This document shows, piece by piece, positions 49,122-57,187 of a DNA stretch of 64,000 nucleotides. Every line of letters begins with the position of its first letter. The first letter of the stretch is position 1. The position numbers and the translations under genes were made by a program. Source of the DNA: an uncultured Collinsella sp. (lineage in GTDB: Bacteria > Actinomycetota > Coriobacteriia > Coriobacteriales > Coriobacteriaceae); the NCBI GenBank assembly GCA_900542905.1, contig UQPF01000010.1, positions 9,653 through 73,652 of the forward strand, given 5' to 3'. Under the pieces are notes generated by a model. It saw only the letters and a program-made list of their open reading frames with translations, did no database searches and was not told the origin of the DNA.

Positions 49122-52100
49122 CTAGCGTTTCTTTGGGATCGACCTAAGGCGAGCGAACCATAGGGCTGCGGCACCCGAGGTCAGGAGCGCGGTGATGCAA
49201 GCGGCGATGGGAACTGATCCTGTTGCCGGTAGGTCCTGCGGTAGGGTACAGCGTTGAATGACACGGTCCTCGTCATGTGACTCAAGTTTATCGCCGCCAC
49301 CGTTGCGGCAAAGATCGACGCGTGCGCTGTTGGTGAGTGCGGTTTGGGGCGTATAAGCCGACGTTGCCTGCATGTGTACGACTGCGCCCCGAGCGTCTGT
49401 GCCAAGGATTGCTTTGGCATCGTCAAGGTCGTCGTGCTCATCCTTGAGATCATCGCGGGTCCAAGAATCCGCATCGCTTCGAGTCGTAAAGTCGGCGGCT
49501 ACCGCACCGTATTCAATTCGAATGCCCGTTACGACGGTATTGGACGCAAGGTCGAGTTCTTTCGCCTCGAGTGTGGTGGATTCCGTGGTCGAGACATCCG
49601 CCTTCCAGAGGTGCCAGCCGTCGTAATCGACGAGGCGGCAATCCTCACTCAGACTCTCCCTTACTTCATCGGACTCAAGCCAAGGATTTTCGTGTCCATC
49701 GTCAAGTGTCGCGTTCGCCGGCTCATCGACGTCTGTCGAGTCCAACGGCGTCGTGCGATACCACACGTTGCACAGACCGTTGAGGTCGCCGATGGCGACG
49801 GGGGTTTCGATTGAGATGAATCTCGCCGTGCCGTCTTTGGCGCACTCAAGATCATCGGTAATCGTAAACTCATCAACCCAAGTAGCGGAATCGTTTCGAG
49901 CGTCGATGGTATAGGAGAAAAGTCCATCCGTATTAGTTTGCGTCGCGGCGCGATTTTTACCATCGCCGTTAGCCAACAGGCCCTTTTCGATAGGTTGGAC
50001 AAGTTCCTGACGCTTGTCGACCTGTCCCTTGATCTCGATGGGCGCATCCTTCATCGCGACGGATTGGACTTCTCCCGTATCCTTTATTTCAAACGTTATT
50101 TCCTCGGCAAGGTCATAGGTCCGCGGAGACATCATTTCGCGCAACGAGTAGGTGCCGGGTGCAAGATGTTCGACGCGGTGTGGCTTGTCGGATGAGGTCC
50201 AGGAGTCTATTTCGGTTTTATCGGGACCATATAAGGTGAGTTGTGCGCCTTCCACTTCCTGCTCACCGCTTGCATCGACCTTGGAGATATCAACCTTGGT
50301 GTAATCGTCGGATACGTTAAGCCGTGCTTCTACAACGGGTGTTTTCTGGTCGGCATAAGTAAGGTCGACAATATGGGTTGTCCGATCGAGCAAGAAGCCT
50401 GCCGGCGCTTGAGTCTCGACAACCTCGTAGCGTGCGGTGCCAAGTCCCAGCGGGAGGTTGTCCGCGCGTGCTTCTCCAGTTTCATCCGTCGTGATGGTAG
50501 CGACAGTCTCACCGTCGAGCGCGGCAATGCTACCGTCGGGGCGCACGATATCACTCGAGGCACGGATCTCAAAGACGGCGCCCGCGAGGCTGCTGCCGTC
50601 TATGGCATCGGTTTTAACGATCCTGATGTTTCCGGTCGCGGCGTGGTCATAATACGAGGCGATTGCAACGGGCGTTAGGTTCATGTCGGCGGGTATGTTT
50701 ACCTCGATCTCCTCGCCGACAAGATAGGGCTCTTTGGCCGAGGTTTCGCGTACATAATAGGTGCCCGGCACGAGCGATTCGGGCAGTGTGACGGTCCCGG
50801 TCGCGTCAGTCGTAAAGGTGTCCATTACGTTATGTGTTGGATACCAGCAAGTTTGTGAGACAGATTCGTGATTGCTGTCGAGGAGTTGGAAGGTGAATCC
50901 GGCTAGTGGAACAGAAGCGCCTGTTTGGGCATCGCGTTTTACAATCTGGAGATGCGTCGACAGAGCATGGTTGTCCACGATATATTGAAGCTCGGCGCCG
51001 TTGGAAATCTGATTGGCCCCGACGGTCCATTCCCCTGCACGTTTAAAACCCTCGGGGACGGTTTCCGGAACCTCGCGAACCGTGTAGCCGGCACGGTCGT
51101 ATGGGACGGCTCCGTGGACACTGGCGGGTCGCTTGCCTGCGCCGAACCATGCTTCGGGCTGATCTTTGGTGGAGGCAAAGCCATAGACGTTTGTGGTCAG
51201 TGTGCCAACAACCTGCTGAGAGCTGTTGCTGACAACCTCAAAGACAACACCACCCGCCGGCTGCTCCAGGCCGGATTGGTCGCTATTGCCGTAATCCTTG
51301 AATTTGGAAATCTCAAGGTTAAACGCAATGGGGATATCGGAAACGCGAGATTCGATCTCGACCACGCCTGAATCGCCGAGCTGGTCGGCTCCAACGGTAT
51401 AGGTCCAGCTGTCGTTGGATGGCAGGTAGCCCTCGGGGGTTTTTGATTCGTAGATGGTAAAGGTTCCTAAGGGGACATCGGCGAGGGTGGCCCGACCGCT
51501 TTCGTCGGTCGTGAGGATTTGTGCCCATCCAGGGGTTGATTGCGACACACACGTGAACTCTGCTCCTGCGAGTGAAGATCCCACCTGGGGGCCGGCATTC
51601 GTCGCGGCATCGAGTTTTACGATACGCAGATTGATGGTACCGGGCTGTTCATCAATGGCGACCCGCCCGCCGTCATTCCCCGTGGTAAAGGCAATACGAT
51701 CGTGGCGGGGGACATAGCCGGCCGGCGCCTTCGTTTCAACTAGGTAGTATGCCGTGTTGGGCAGAAGTGTTGCTTGCGCTCGACCGTTGCTGTCCATCTT
51801 GATGGTGCCGACACGCGCGCCGCTGGCGCTCTCAAAAATATCGAATGTTGCCCCGGTAAACTGATAGGTATTGTTTCCGCTGGTAATAACGGTGTTAGCA
51901 GACTGCTTTTGGAAGGAAACAGAGACCGCCGGCAGTACATAGAGCATGTCTTGACGTTTGCTGCCGCCCGATACGGCCCCTAGATAGCGTCGCGCGCGGT
52001 GCGGAGCGGCTTCGATGCTTCCTGATTTTGCGCTGTCGTGGAGCCACCGCGCAGCCGCCACGACTTCATTGTCGGCGGTAAAGTGTCCGCTCTTGGTTTT

Positions 52101-52553
52101 ACCCTGAGCGGTCGTGTAGGAGTAGGTGCCGTCGACATGGGTAGTGCCGTTGAGCATCCATACGGCAAGCTGGGTGGCGGCGCGGGCGCGATCGGGTGAA
52201 AGATGGTAACCGCCAAACGACGTGGTGGTGGGATATCCGTGACAAACGATTGCCGCGAACTCGTCGTCGAGCCACACCCAGCCTTGATCAAAGTTGAGCC
52301 ATGGGCCGCCCGGCTTGGTGGGGCCGGGGCGCTCCTGGTTCATGCAGTAGGCAATCGAGGCGTCTTGAGCTTCATACTTGCCGATGAAGAAGGGCCCACA
52401 ATCATCGCTAATAGTGCGGAAGCCGAGTTGGTCGTAGCCATCGACGGCAAATGCGGCTCTCGGTGCCAGGCAGCCGAAAAGCAGGAAGAGGAGCAGGAGC
52501 AGCGGACCTGTTGCGATTGCGCTGTGGACAGAGTGCGTGGGTGCGTTGGACAT
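49122..52553 (-). CDS. Sortase-anchored thioester/SpaA-domain adhesin
   Basis: A 1,143-residue surface protein. It starts with a signal peptide (about 1-36: LLLLFLLFGCLAPRAAFA). A TQXA-type thioester domain follows: Cys70 in IAYCMNQERPG and Gln128 in ATQLAVWML could form the internal Cys-Gln thioester used to bind host surfaces covalently. Next come a chain of SpaA/Cna-B domains, each ending in an E-box (YYLVETKAPAGY, FTIYESKTPEGY, YTVREVPE, YYVRETSAKEPY, RYEVVETQAPAGF, YSLREMMSP). A larger domain and the sorting signal LPATG with membrane segment and RSIPKKR close the protein. It may be a pilus tip or stand-alone adhesin; no sortase or backbone pilin gene is nearby. AAGGAG precedes the start. 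Confidence 0.9.
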   Translation of the reverse strand: MSNAPTHSVHSAIATGPLLLLLFLLFGCLAPRAAFAVDGYDQLGFRTISDDCGPFFIGKYEAQDASIAYCMNQERPGPTKPGGPWLNFDQGWVWLDDEFAAIVCHGYPTTTSFGGYHLSPDRARAATQLAVWMLNGTTHVDGTYSYTTAQGKTKSGHFTADNEVVAAARWLHDSAKSGSIEAAPHRARRYLGAVSGGSKRQDMLYVLPAVSVSFQKQSANTVITSGNNTYQFTGATFDIFESASGARVGTIKMDSNGRAQATLLPNTAYYLVETKAPAGYVPRHDRIAFTTGNDGGRVAIDEQPGTINLRIVKLDAATNAGPQVGSSLAGAEFTCVSQSTPGWAQILTTDESGRATLADVPLGTFTIYESKTPEGYLPSNDSWTYTVGADQLGDSGVVEIESRVSDIPIAFNLEISKFKDYGNSDQSGLEQPAGGVVFEVVSNSSQQVVGTLTTNVYGFASTKDQPEAWFGAGKRPASVHGAVPYDRAGYTVREVPETVPEGFKRAGEWTVGANQISNGAELQYIVDNHALSTHLQIVKRDAQTGASVPLAGFTFQLLDSNHESVSQTCWYPTHNVMDTFTTDATGTVTLPESLVPGTYYVRETSAKEPYLVGEEIEVNIPADMNLTPVAIASYYDHAATGNIRIVKTDAIDGSSLAGAVFEIRASSDIVRPDGSIAALDGETVATITTDETGEARADNLPLGLGTARYEVVETQAPAGFLLDRTTHIVDLTYADQKTPVVEARLNVSDDYTKVDISKVDASGEQEVEGAQLTLYGPDKTEIDSWTSSDKPHRVEHLAPGTYSLREMMSPRTYDLAEEITFEIKDTGEVQSVAMKDAPIEIKGQVDKRQELVQPIEKGLLANGDGKNRAATQTNTDGLFSYTIDARNDSATWVDEFTITDDLECAKDGTARFISIETPVAIGDLNGLCNVWYRTTPLDSTDVDEPANATLDDGHENPWLESDEVRESLSEDCRLVDYDGWHLWKADVSTTESTTLEAKELDLASNTVVTGIRIEYGAVAADFTTRSDADSWTRDDLKDEHDDLDDAKAILGTDARGAVVHMQATSAYTPQTALTNSARVDLCRNGGGDKLESHDEDRVIQRCTLPQDLPATGSVPIAACITALLTSGAAALWFARLRSIPKKR

Positions 52554-52807
52554 GGCTGCTCCTTATCCCTCGTGCGCCGCATGGGGAGGCTGCGACGCGT
52601 AGGATGAGGCTACCCCCGAGGTTCATGCGGGTAAGTACCGGAGCCTGACCAAAAGCTTGCCCAATTCCTGACAAATTGAGCTCAAATACAACAATCAAGC
52701 AAAAGCGCAGGTAGAAGATAGGGAGAACAGGAGGTCAAAGGTCCTCATCTCCACAATTGACGCGATTTTCAAACGAATCTCCACAGCTAAAACAAGCATC
52801 GCCACCC
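52554..52807. other. Adhesin upstream region
   Basis: This 254-base gap holds no recognised gene. Its minus strand must contain the adhesin promoter; an AT-rich stretch around 52,670-52,700 is the likeliest place, but no clear -35/-10 pair is visible. Confidence 0.4.
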
Positions 52808-52837
52808 TTGTATCGAACAAGACAACCGCGTTATACT
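52808..52837 (+). promoter_or_regulatory. Promoter of tRNA-Gly
   Basis: TTGTAT (52808-52813) and TATACT (52832-52837) with an 18-base spacer lie 13 bases before the tRNA. Confidence 0.6.
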
Positions 52838-52850
52838 AGCCAACACACAA

Positions 52851-52925
52851 GCGGGCATCGCCAAGTGGTAAGGCATCAGCTTCCCAAGCTGACACTCGCG
52901 GGTTCGAGTCCCGTTGCCCGCTCCA
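52851..52925 (+). tRNA. tRNA-Gly (anticodon CCC)
   Basis: The acceptor GCGGGCA pairs with TGCCCGC, the anticodon loop TTCCCAA gives CCC, the T-loop is GGTTCGAGT, and CCA is encoded. It reads GGG codons. Its last 18 bases recur at 53100-53117 and, diverged, at 53231-53248. Confidence 0.96.
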
Positions 52926-52934
52926 GTAAAAAGC

Positions 52935-52970
52935 ACAAGCACGGCAGCGTTACGTTGCCGTGCTTTTTAC
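52935..52970 (+). terminator. Terminator of tRNA-Gly
   Basis: AGCACGGCA and TGCCGTGCT form the stem, followed by TTTTT. Confidence 0.85.
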
Positions 52971-53066
52971 TACCAAGCGCCGGGACTCGAACCCGCCAGG
53001 GTGCGAGCGTTAAGCAAACGCGAAGCGTTTGTAGCGAGCAGGCGAAGGCGCCGACAGGCGCCTGAA

Positions 53067-53117
53067 GCCGGTGCGTATTTGCGAAGCAAATACGCGGATG
53101 TCCCGTTGCCCGCTCCA
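53067..53117 (+). repeat. 51-bp repeat with tRNA-Gly 3' tail, copy 1
   Basis: The unit contains the perfect hairpin GCGTATTTGC-GAA-GCAAATACGC and ends with GTCCCGTTGCCCGCTCCA, identical to the last 18 bases of tRNA-Gly at 52851. It lies 192 bases downstream of the tRNA. It looks like a duplicated tRNA 3' end, as left by site-specific integration. Confidence 0.75.
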
Positions 53118-53197
53118 TCGAGTACGGGGGACCTCGGGAACGTCGGGTCCAACCCGCTGTGCCCGTGCGTGTGCGCGGACCGGGTCTGCCGACCGCA

Positions 53198-53248
53198 GCC
53201 GGTGCGTATTTGCGAAGCAAATGCGCGGACGTCCCCATGCTCGCTCCA
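53198..53248 (+). repeat. 51-bp repeat with tRNA-Gly 3' tail, copy 2 (diverged)
   Basis: It matches copy 1 at 46 of 51 positions; the tRNA tail part matches at 15 of 18. The 80 bases between the copies include ACGTCGGGTCCAACCCG, another tRNA T-arm-like fragment, and no gene. Confidence 0.7.
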
Positions 53249-53350
53249 ATTCCAAAATGTTAGGTTAATGCCTGCTGCCCATACTTGCACCTGCGCACGG
53301 TACAATGGTTGGGTTACGACCAACGTGCCAATAACCAAAAAGGAGCCGCT

Positions 53351-54697
53351 ATGATCGATCGCTATACCCGCCCGGAGATGGGACACATCTTCTCCCTCGA
53401 GAACAAGTACGCCATTTGGCAGGAAATCGAGGTTCTGGCCTGCGAGGCCCAGGCGGAGCTCGGCAAGATCGGTATTTCCAAAGACGAGGCCCAGTGGATC
53501 CGCGACCATGCCAACTTTGAGAAGGCGAAGGTCGATGAGATCGAGGAAGTCACGCGCCACGACGTCATTGCCTTCCTGACCAACATGAAGGAATACATCG
53601 ATGCCGATGTTCCCGAGGGCGACCCCAAGCCCAGCCGCTGGGTTCACTATGGCATGACCAGCTCGGATCTGGGCGACACGGCCCTGTGCTACCAGCTCAC
53701 CCAGGCCTGCGACCTGATCATCGAGGACGTCAAGAAGCTCGGCGAGATTTGCAAGCGTCGCGCCTTCGAGGAGCGCAACACGCTCTGCGCCGGCCGCACT
53801 CATGGCATCCATGCCGAGCCGATGACCTTTGGCATGAAGTTTGGCTCTTGGGCCTGGGAGCTCAAGCGCGATCTGGACCGTCTTGAGGATGCCCGCAAGA
53901 ACGTTGCCTTTGGTGCCATCTCGGGCGCTGTCGGCACGTACAGCTCCATCGAGCCGTTTGTCGAGGAATATGTCTGCGAGCACCTGGGCCTGGTTCACGA
54001 CCCGCTGTCCACGCAGGTTATTAGCCGCGATCATCACGCCTACCTCGCCGGCGTTCTCGCCACCACCGCGGCCACCTGTGAGCGCATCGCTACCGAGGTT
54101 CGCAATCTGCAGAAGACCGATACACTCGAGGCCGAGGAACCGTTCCGTAAGGGTCAAAAGGGCAGCTCCGCCATGCCGCACAAGCGCAACCCCATCACCA
54201 TGGAGAAGGTCTGCGGCCTGTCGCGCGTCGTGAAGGCCAACGCGCAGGTTGCCTTCGACAACGTCGCCCTGTGGCACGAGCGTGACATTTCGCACTCCTC
54301 TGCCGAGCGCGTCGCCCAGGCCGACAGCTTCATCGCCCTCGACCACATGTTCCAGTGCCTCATTCGCGTTATCGACGGCCTGCAACTGTATCCCGCCCGC
54401 ATGATGGCCAACCTCAATAAGACCCGCGGCCTCATCTTCTCTTCCAAGGTACTGCTCGCCCTCGTCGACACGGGCATCACCCGCGAGGACGCGTACGCCA
54501 TTGTGCAGGAGAACGCTATGGCAACCTGGCACGAGGTACAGGATTGTGTCTCCGGCCCCACCTTTAAGGAGCGTCTCGAGGCCGACCCGCGCTGCACCGT
54601 CAGTCAGGAGAAGCTCGACGAGATCTTTGATCCGTGGGACTTCCTCACCCGTATCGACACGGTCTTTGATCGTCTGGAGCAGCTGAGCTTCGAGTAG
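53351..54697 (+). CDS. purB: Adenylosuccinate lyase
   Basis: PurB releases fumarate from SAICAR and from adenylosuccinate, acting twice in purine synthesis. The 448-residue protein has EVTRHDVIAFLTNMKEYID, HYGMTSSDLGDTALCYQL, AGRTHGIHAEPMTFGMKF and the superfamily signature GSSAMPHKRNP. The ATG at 53351 follows AGGAG. A TACAAT -10 box at 53301-53306 is visible, but I see no good -35. Confidence 0.96.
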   Translation: MIDRYTRPEMGHIFSLENKYAIWQEIEVLACEAQAELGKIGISKDEAQWIRDHANFEKAKVDEIEEVTRHDVIAFLTNMKEYIDADVPEGDPKPSRWVHYGMTSSDLGDTALCYQLTQACDLIIEDVKKLGEICKRRAFEERNTLCAGRTHGIHAEPMTFGMKFGSWAWELKRDLDRLEDARKNVAFGAISGAVGTYSSIEPFVEEYVCEHLGLVHDPLSTQVISRDHHAYLAGVLATTAATCERIATEVRNLQKTDTLEAEEPFRKGQKGSSAMPHKRNPITMEKVCGLSRVVKANAQVAFDNVALWHERDISHSSAERVAQADSFIALDHMFQCLIRVIDGLQLYPARMMANLNKTRGLIFSSKVLLALVDTGITREDAYAIVQENAMATWHEVQDCVSGPTFKERLEADPRCTVSQEKLDEIFDPWDFLTRIDTVFDRLEQLSFE

Positions 54698-54825
54698 GTT
54701 CGGGCATAACGTTAGCTTTTTAGGGCGCTTTGCTGGTAATGTGTGTTGCCGGCAAAGCGCCTCGTTGCATTTAGGGAAAGACGGGGATAATAGTCGTCTC
54801 GAATAACATTCTGAGAGGGGATCGC

Positions 54826-55089
54826 ATGATTTCGTTTGATTACAAGCCTCAGGGCGTGTGTGCTCGCAATATTCACCTTGATCTTTCCGATGACGGCAAC
54901 AAGGTGATGGGCGTTGAGTTTACCGGCGGCTGCGACGGCAATCTCAAGGCTATCTCCAAGCTGGTCGAGGGCGCTCCTGCCGATCGCGTAATCGAGGTTC
55001 TCGCCGGTAATACCTGCGGTATGAAAAAGACCTCCTGCGCCGACCAGCTTACACGCGCTATCGAGGCCGCTCGCACCGAGATCGCCTAA
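54826..55089 (+). CDS. TSCPD domain protein
   Basis: An 87-residue protein matching the small TSCPD family named for the motif TSCADQL here (KKTSCADQLTRAI), preceded by GVEFTGGCDGNLKAISKLVE and GNTCGMKKTSC. Related domains occur at the end of some ribonucleotide reductases; the stand-alone form has no known role. Conserved cysteines suggest metal or redox chemistry. The start is supported by GAGAGGGG. Its TAA overlaps the next ATG by one base. Confidence 0.82.
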   Translation: MISFDYKPQGVCARNIHLDLSDDGNKVMGVEFTGGCDGNLKAISKLVEGAPADRVIEVLAGNTCGMKKTSCADQLTRAIEAARTEIA

Positions 55090-56300
55090 TGGGTATCGCC
55101 GATCACATCAAGAACGGAATATCGCGTCGCGGCTTTGTACTCGGTGGGGCTGCCGCGGGCGCTGCCACGGTGCTTGCCGGATGCTCGAAAAAAACGGGCA
55201 CCAGCGATGATGCCGCCGGCGAGCCGCAGGTTATCAAGGATGATTCCAAAATCATCTCGATTACGGATGAGTACGAGGCAGTCGACATCGATCTTGAGCC
55301 GGCGGCGTCGTGGACGCTGCCTCTGGGTACGCTGCTGTACTACTGCGACGGCGATTACGCCGCGGCAATGATGGCGCCCGCATCGGCACTGCACGCCAAC
55401 ACGCTCGGTGTGCTCAACCTGGGCGATGGCTCGCTTACCACATTAATCGAGGATCCTATCGAGGGCACGGGATATGCATTCTACGATGTCCGTGCCGGCG
55501 ACGGCGTATTCGCGTGGGTTGAGATGAACTTTGCCAATTCATCGTGGAAGCTCTACGCTCAAAATCTGTCGGGCGCTTCGCTCTCTGGCGACGTGGTTGA
55601 GTTCGATCGAGGTGGCAAGGACTACGATCCGCCGCTGTTTACGGCGTTCGGGGCATCAGTCATCTGGTATAAAATGCCTTCAGCAGGCGGCAATAAAACG
55701 AGTAGTGATTCGTTTTGCTATCGTCGCTCGCTTGATGAATCCAAGGCCGAGGTAATTTGGAAATCGACGGGCCGCTTTGCATCGGCCCCGCGCGCGAGCG
55801 ACGGCATTTTGACCATCTCGCCGCGTGTCCGCAACGACGAGGGCGTCTACTACGGCATAACGGCAATCGATCTGACCGACGGCAACAACACCAAACGTGC
55901 CCAGCTAGTCCTTCCCTCGTCAGTCTCGCCTTTCGAGGCCGTATATATGGGCGATACCTTCGTGTTTTCTATCGAGGCGGCCTATAGTGGCGTGGGCAGC
56001 CTGGGCAATATGGGCACATATATCGGTAATGAGGGAGGGCCGTACCTCTTCCTGTCCCGCGAGCCGCTCGCATGTGCGGCTGGCAAGAAGAATAAATACC
56101 TTGTTAAGGTACAGGCGTCGCATTTCCTGATCGACACCTCTGCCAAGACCTATGGCTCGCTGCTGTCGCCCGACCGCGCTTTGGAGTATGGCGATTATCC
56201 AGCTACGGCGGGAAAATCGGACTCATTCCTTACGTACGCCACGGTGCGCAACAGCCAGGGTATACCAGAGACGGTCACTGCACGTCTATTCTCTCTTTAA
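55089..56300 (+). CDS. Tat-exported lipoprotein, probable beta-propeller
   Basis: A 403-residue protein with a twin-arginine signal and lipobox in one (ISRRGFVLGGAAAGAATVLA, then GC), predicting export folded and lipid-anchored at Cys32. The body has repeated beta-rich units (GVFAWVEMNFANSSWKLYAQ, GILTISPRVRNDEGVYYG), consistent with a beta-propeller; no catalytic motif is seen. It is coupled to the TSCPD gene by TAATG overlap and precedes a two-component system. Ligand and function are unknown. Confidence 0.75.
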   Translation: MGIADHIKNGISRRGFVLGGAAAGAATVLAGCSKKTGTSDDAAGEPQVIKDDSKIISITDEYEAVDIDLEPAASWTLPLGTLLYYCDGDYAAAMMAPASALHANTLGVLNLGDGSLTTLIEDPIEGTGYAFYDVRAGDGVFAWVEMNFANSSWKLYAQNLSGASLSGDVVEFDRGGKDYDPPLFTAFGASVIWYKMPSAGGNKTSSDSFCYRRSLDESKAEVIWKSTGRFASAPRASDGILTISPRVRNDEGVYYGITAIDLTDGNNTKRAQLVLPSSVSPFEAVYMGDTFVFSIEAAYSGVGSLGNMGTYIGNEGGPYLFLSREPLACAAGKKNKYLVKVQASHFLIDTSAKTYGSLLSPDRALEYGDYPATAGKSDSFLTYATVRNSQGIPETVTARLFSL

Positions 56301-56453
56301 GCTTAGAGGGGTTAAAAAGGCGCCAACAGGGGAATAAACGCGTTGTAATTGTGAGTACCGCCCGCCGAGCTGCCGCGTCATAGCGGCATCCGGCGGGCTC
56401 AGGTGCGTTAAAATGGGCTTGTTCTTAGCTAATTGAGACAGGGGGGCCGTGTT

Positions 56454-57176
56454 ATGGCTTCAGATGCAAAAAAGATTCTGCTGGTCGAGGATGAGAAGGC
56501 AATCCGTGACGCCGTCGCTGCCTATCTCGAGCACGAAGGCTACTGGGTTGTGGGCGTCGGCGACGGCCAGTCCGCGATCGAGGAGTTCGAGAAGCATCAG
56601 TTCGACCTGGTCGTGCTCGACCTTATGCTCCCCAAGATTCCCGGCGAGCGCGTTTGCCGCACCATTCGCGATACCTCGGATGTCCCCATCATCATGCTGA
56701 CGGCTAAGGGCGAGATCGAGGACCGTATTATCGGTCTTGAGCTCGGCGCCGACGACTATCTGATTAAGCCGTTCTCGCCGCGCGAGCTCGTCGCCCGCGT
56801 TCGCGCTCTGTTCCGCCGTGCCCATCAGGCCGACGAGCCCGCCGTCGAGGTACTCGACTTCGGCGATCTGGTCATCGATATCTCGGGCCACAAGATCTTG
56901 GTCGAGGGCAAGGAAGTCGATCTGACGGCTTCCGAGTTCAAGCTGCTCACCACGCTTGCCCGCCATCCCGGCCGTGTGTATAACCGCATGGAGCTGGTCG
57001 AGAAAGTGCTCGGGTATGACTTTGAGGGCTATGAGCGCACCATCGATAGCCACGTGAAGAATCTTCGCGCTAAGCTGGGCGATGATCCCAAGAAGCCCAA
57101 GTGGCTCTACACCGTCCATGGTGTCGGCTATCGCTTCGAGGCTCCGGCCAAGACCGATAAGTCGGACGAGAAATAG
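56454..57176 (+). CDS. Response regulator, OmpR/PhoB family
   Basis: A 240-residue DNA-binding response regulator. The receiver domain has ILLVEDEKAIRDA, the phospho-acceptor Asp in LVVLDLMLPKIPGE, the switch Thr/Lys in IIMLTAKGE and LIKPFSPREL. The winged helix ends with YERTIDSHVKNLRAKLGDD and LYTVHGVGYRFE. It lies 11 bases before its cognate sensor kinase gene. Confidence 0.94.
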   Translation: MASDAKKILLVEDEKAIRDAVAAYLEHEGYWVVGVGDGQSAIEEFEKHQFDLVVLDLMLPKIPGERVCRTIRDTSDVPIIMLTAKGEIEDRIIGLELGADDYLIKPFSPRELVARVRALFRRAHQADEPAVEVLDFGDLVIDISGHKILVEGKEVDLTASEFKLLTTLARHPGRVYNRMELVEKVLGYDFEGYERTIDSHVKNLRAKLGDDPKKPKWLYTVHGVGYRFEAPAKTDKSDEK

Positions 57177-57187
57177 GGAAATCACAT

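Noticed and set aside
52975..53000. Minus-strand T-arm-like GGGTTCGAGTCCC as a tRNA gene
   Set aside because: No acceptor, D-arm or anticodon arm surrounds it; it is a fragment.
53017..53248. CRISPR array from repeated hairpins
   Set aside because: Only two diverged 51-bp copies with no regular spacers and no cas genes.
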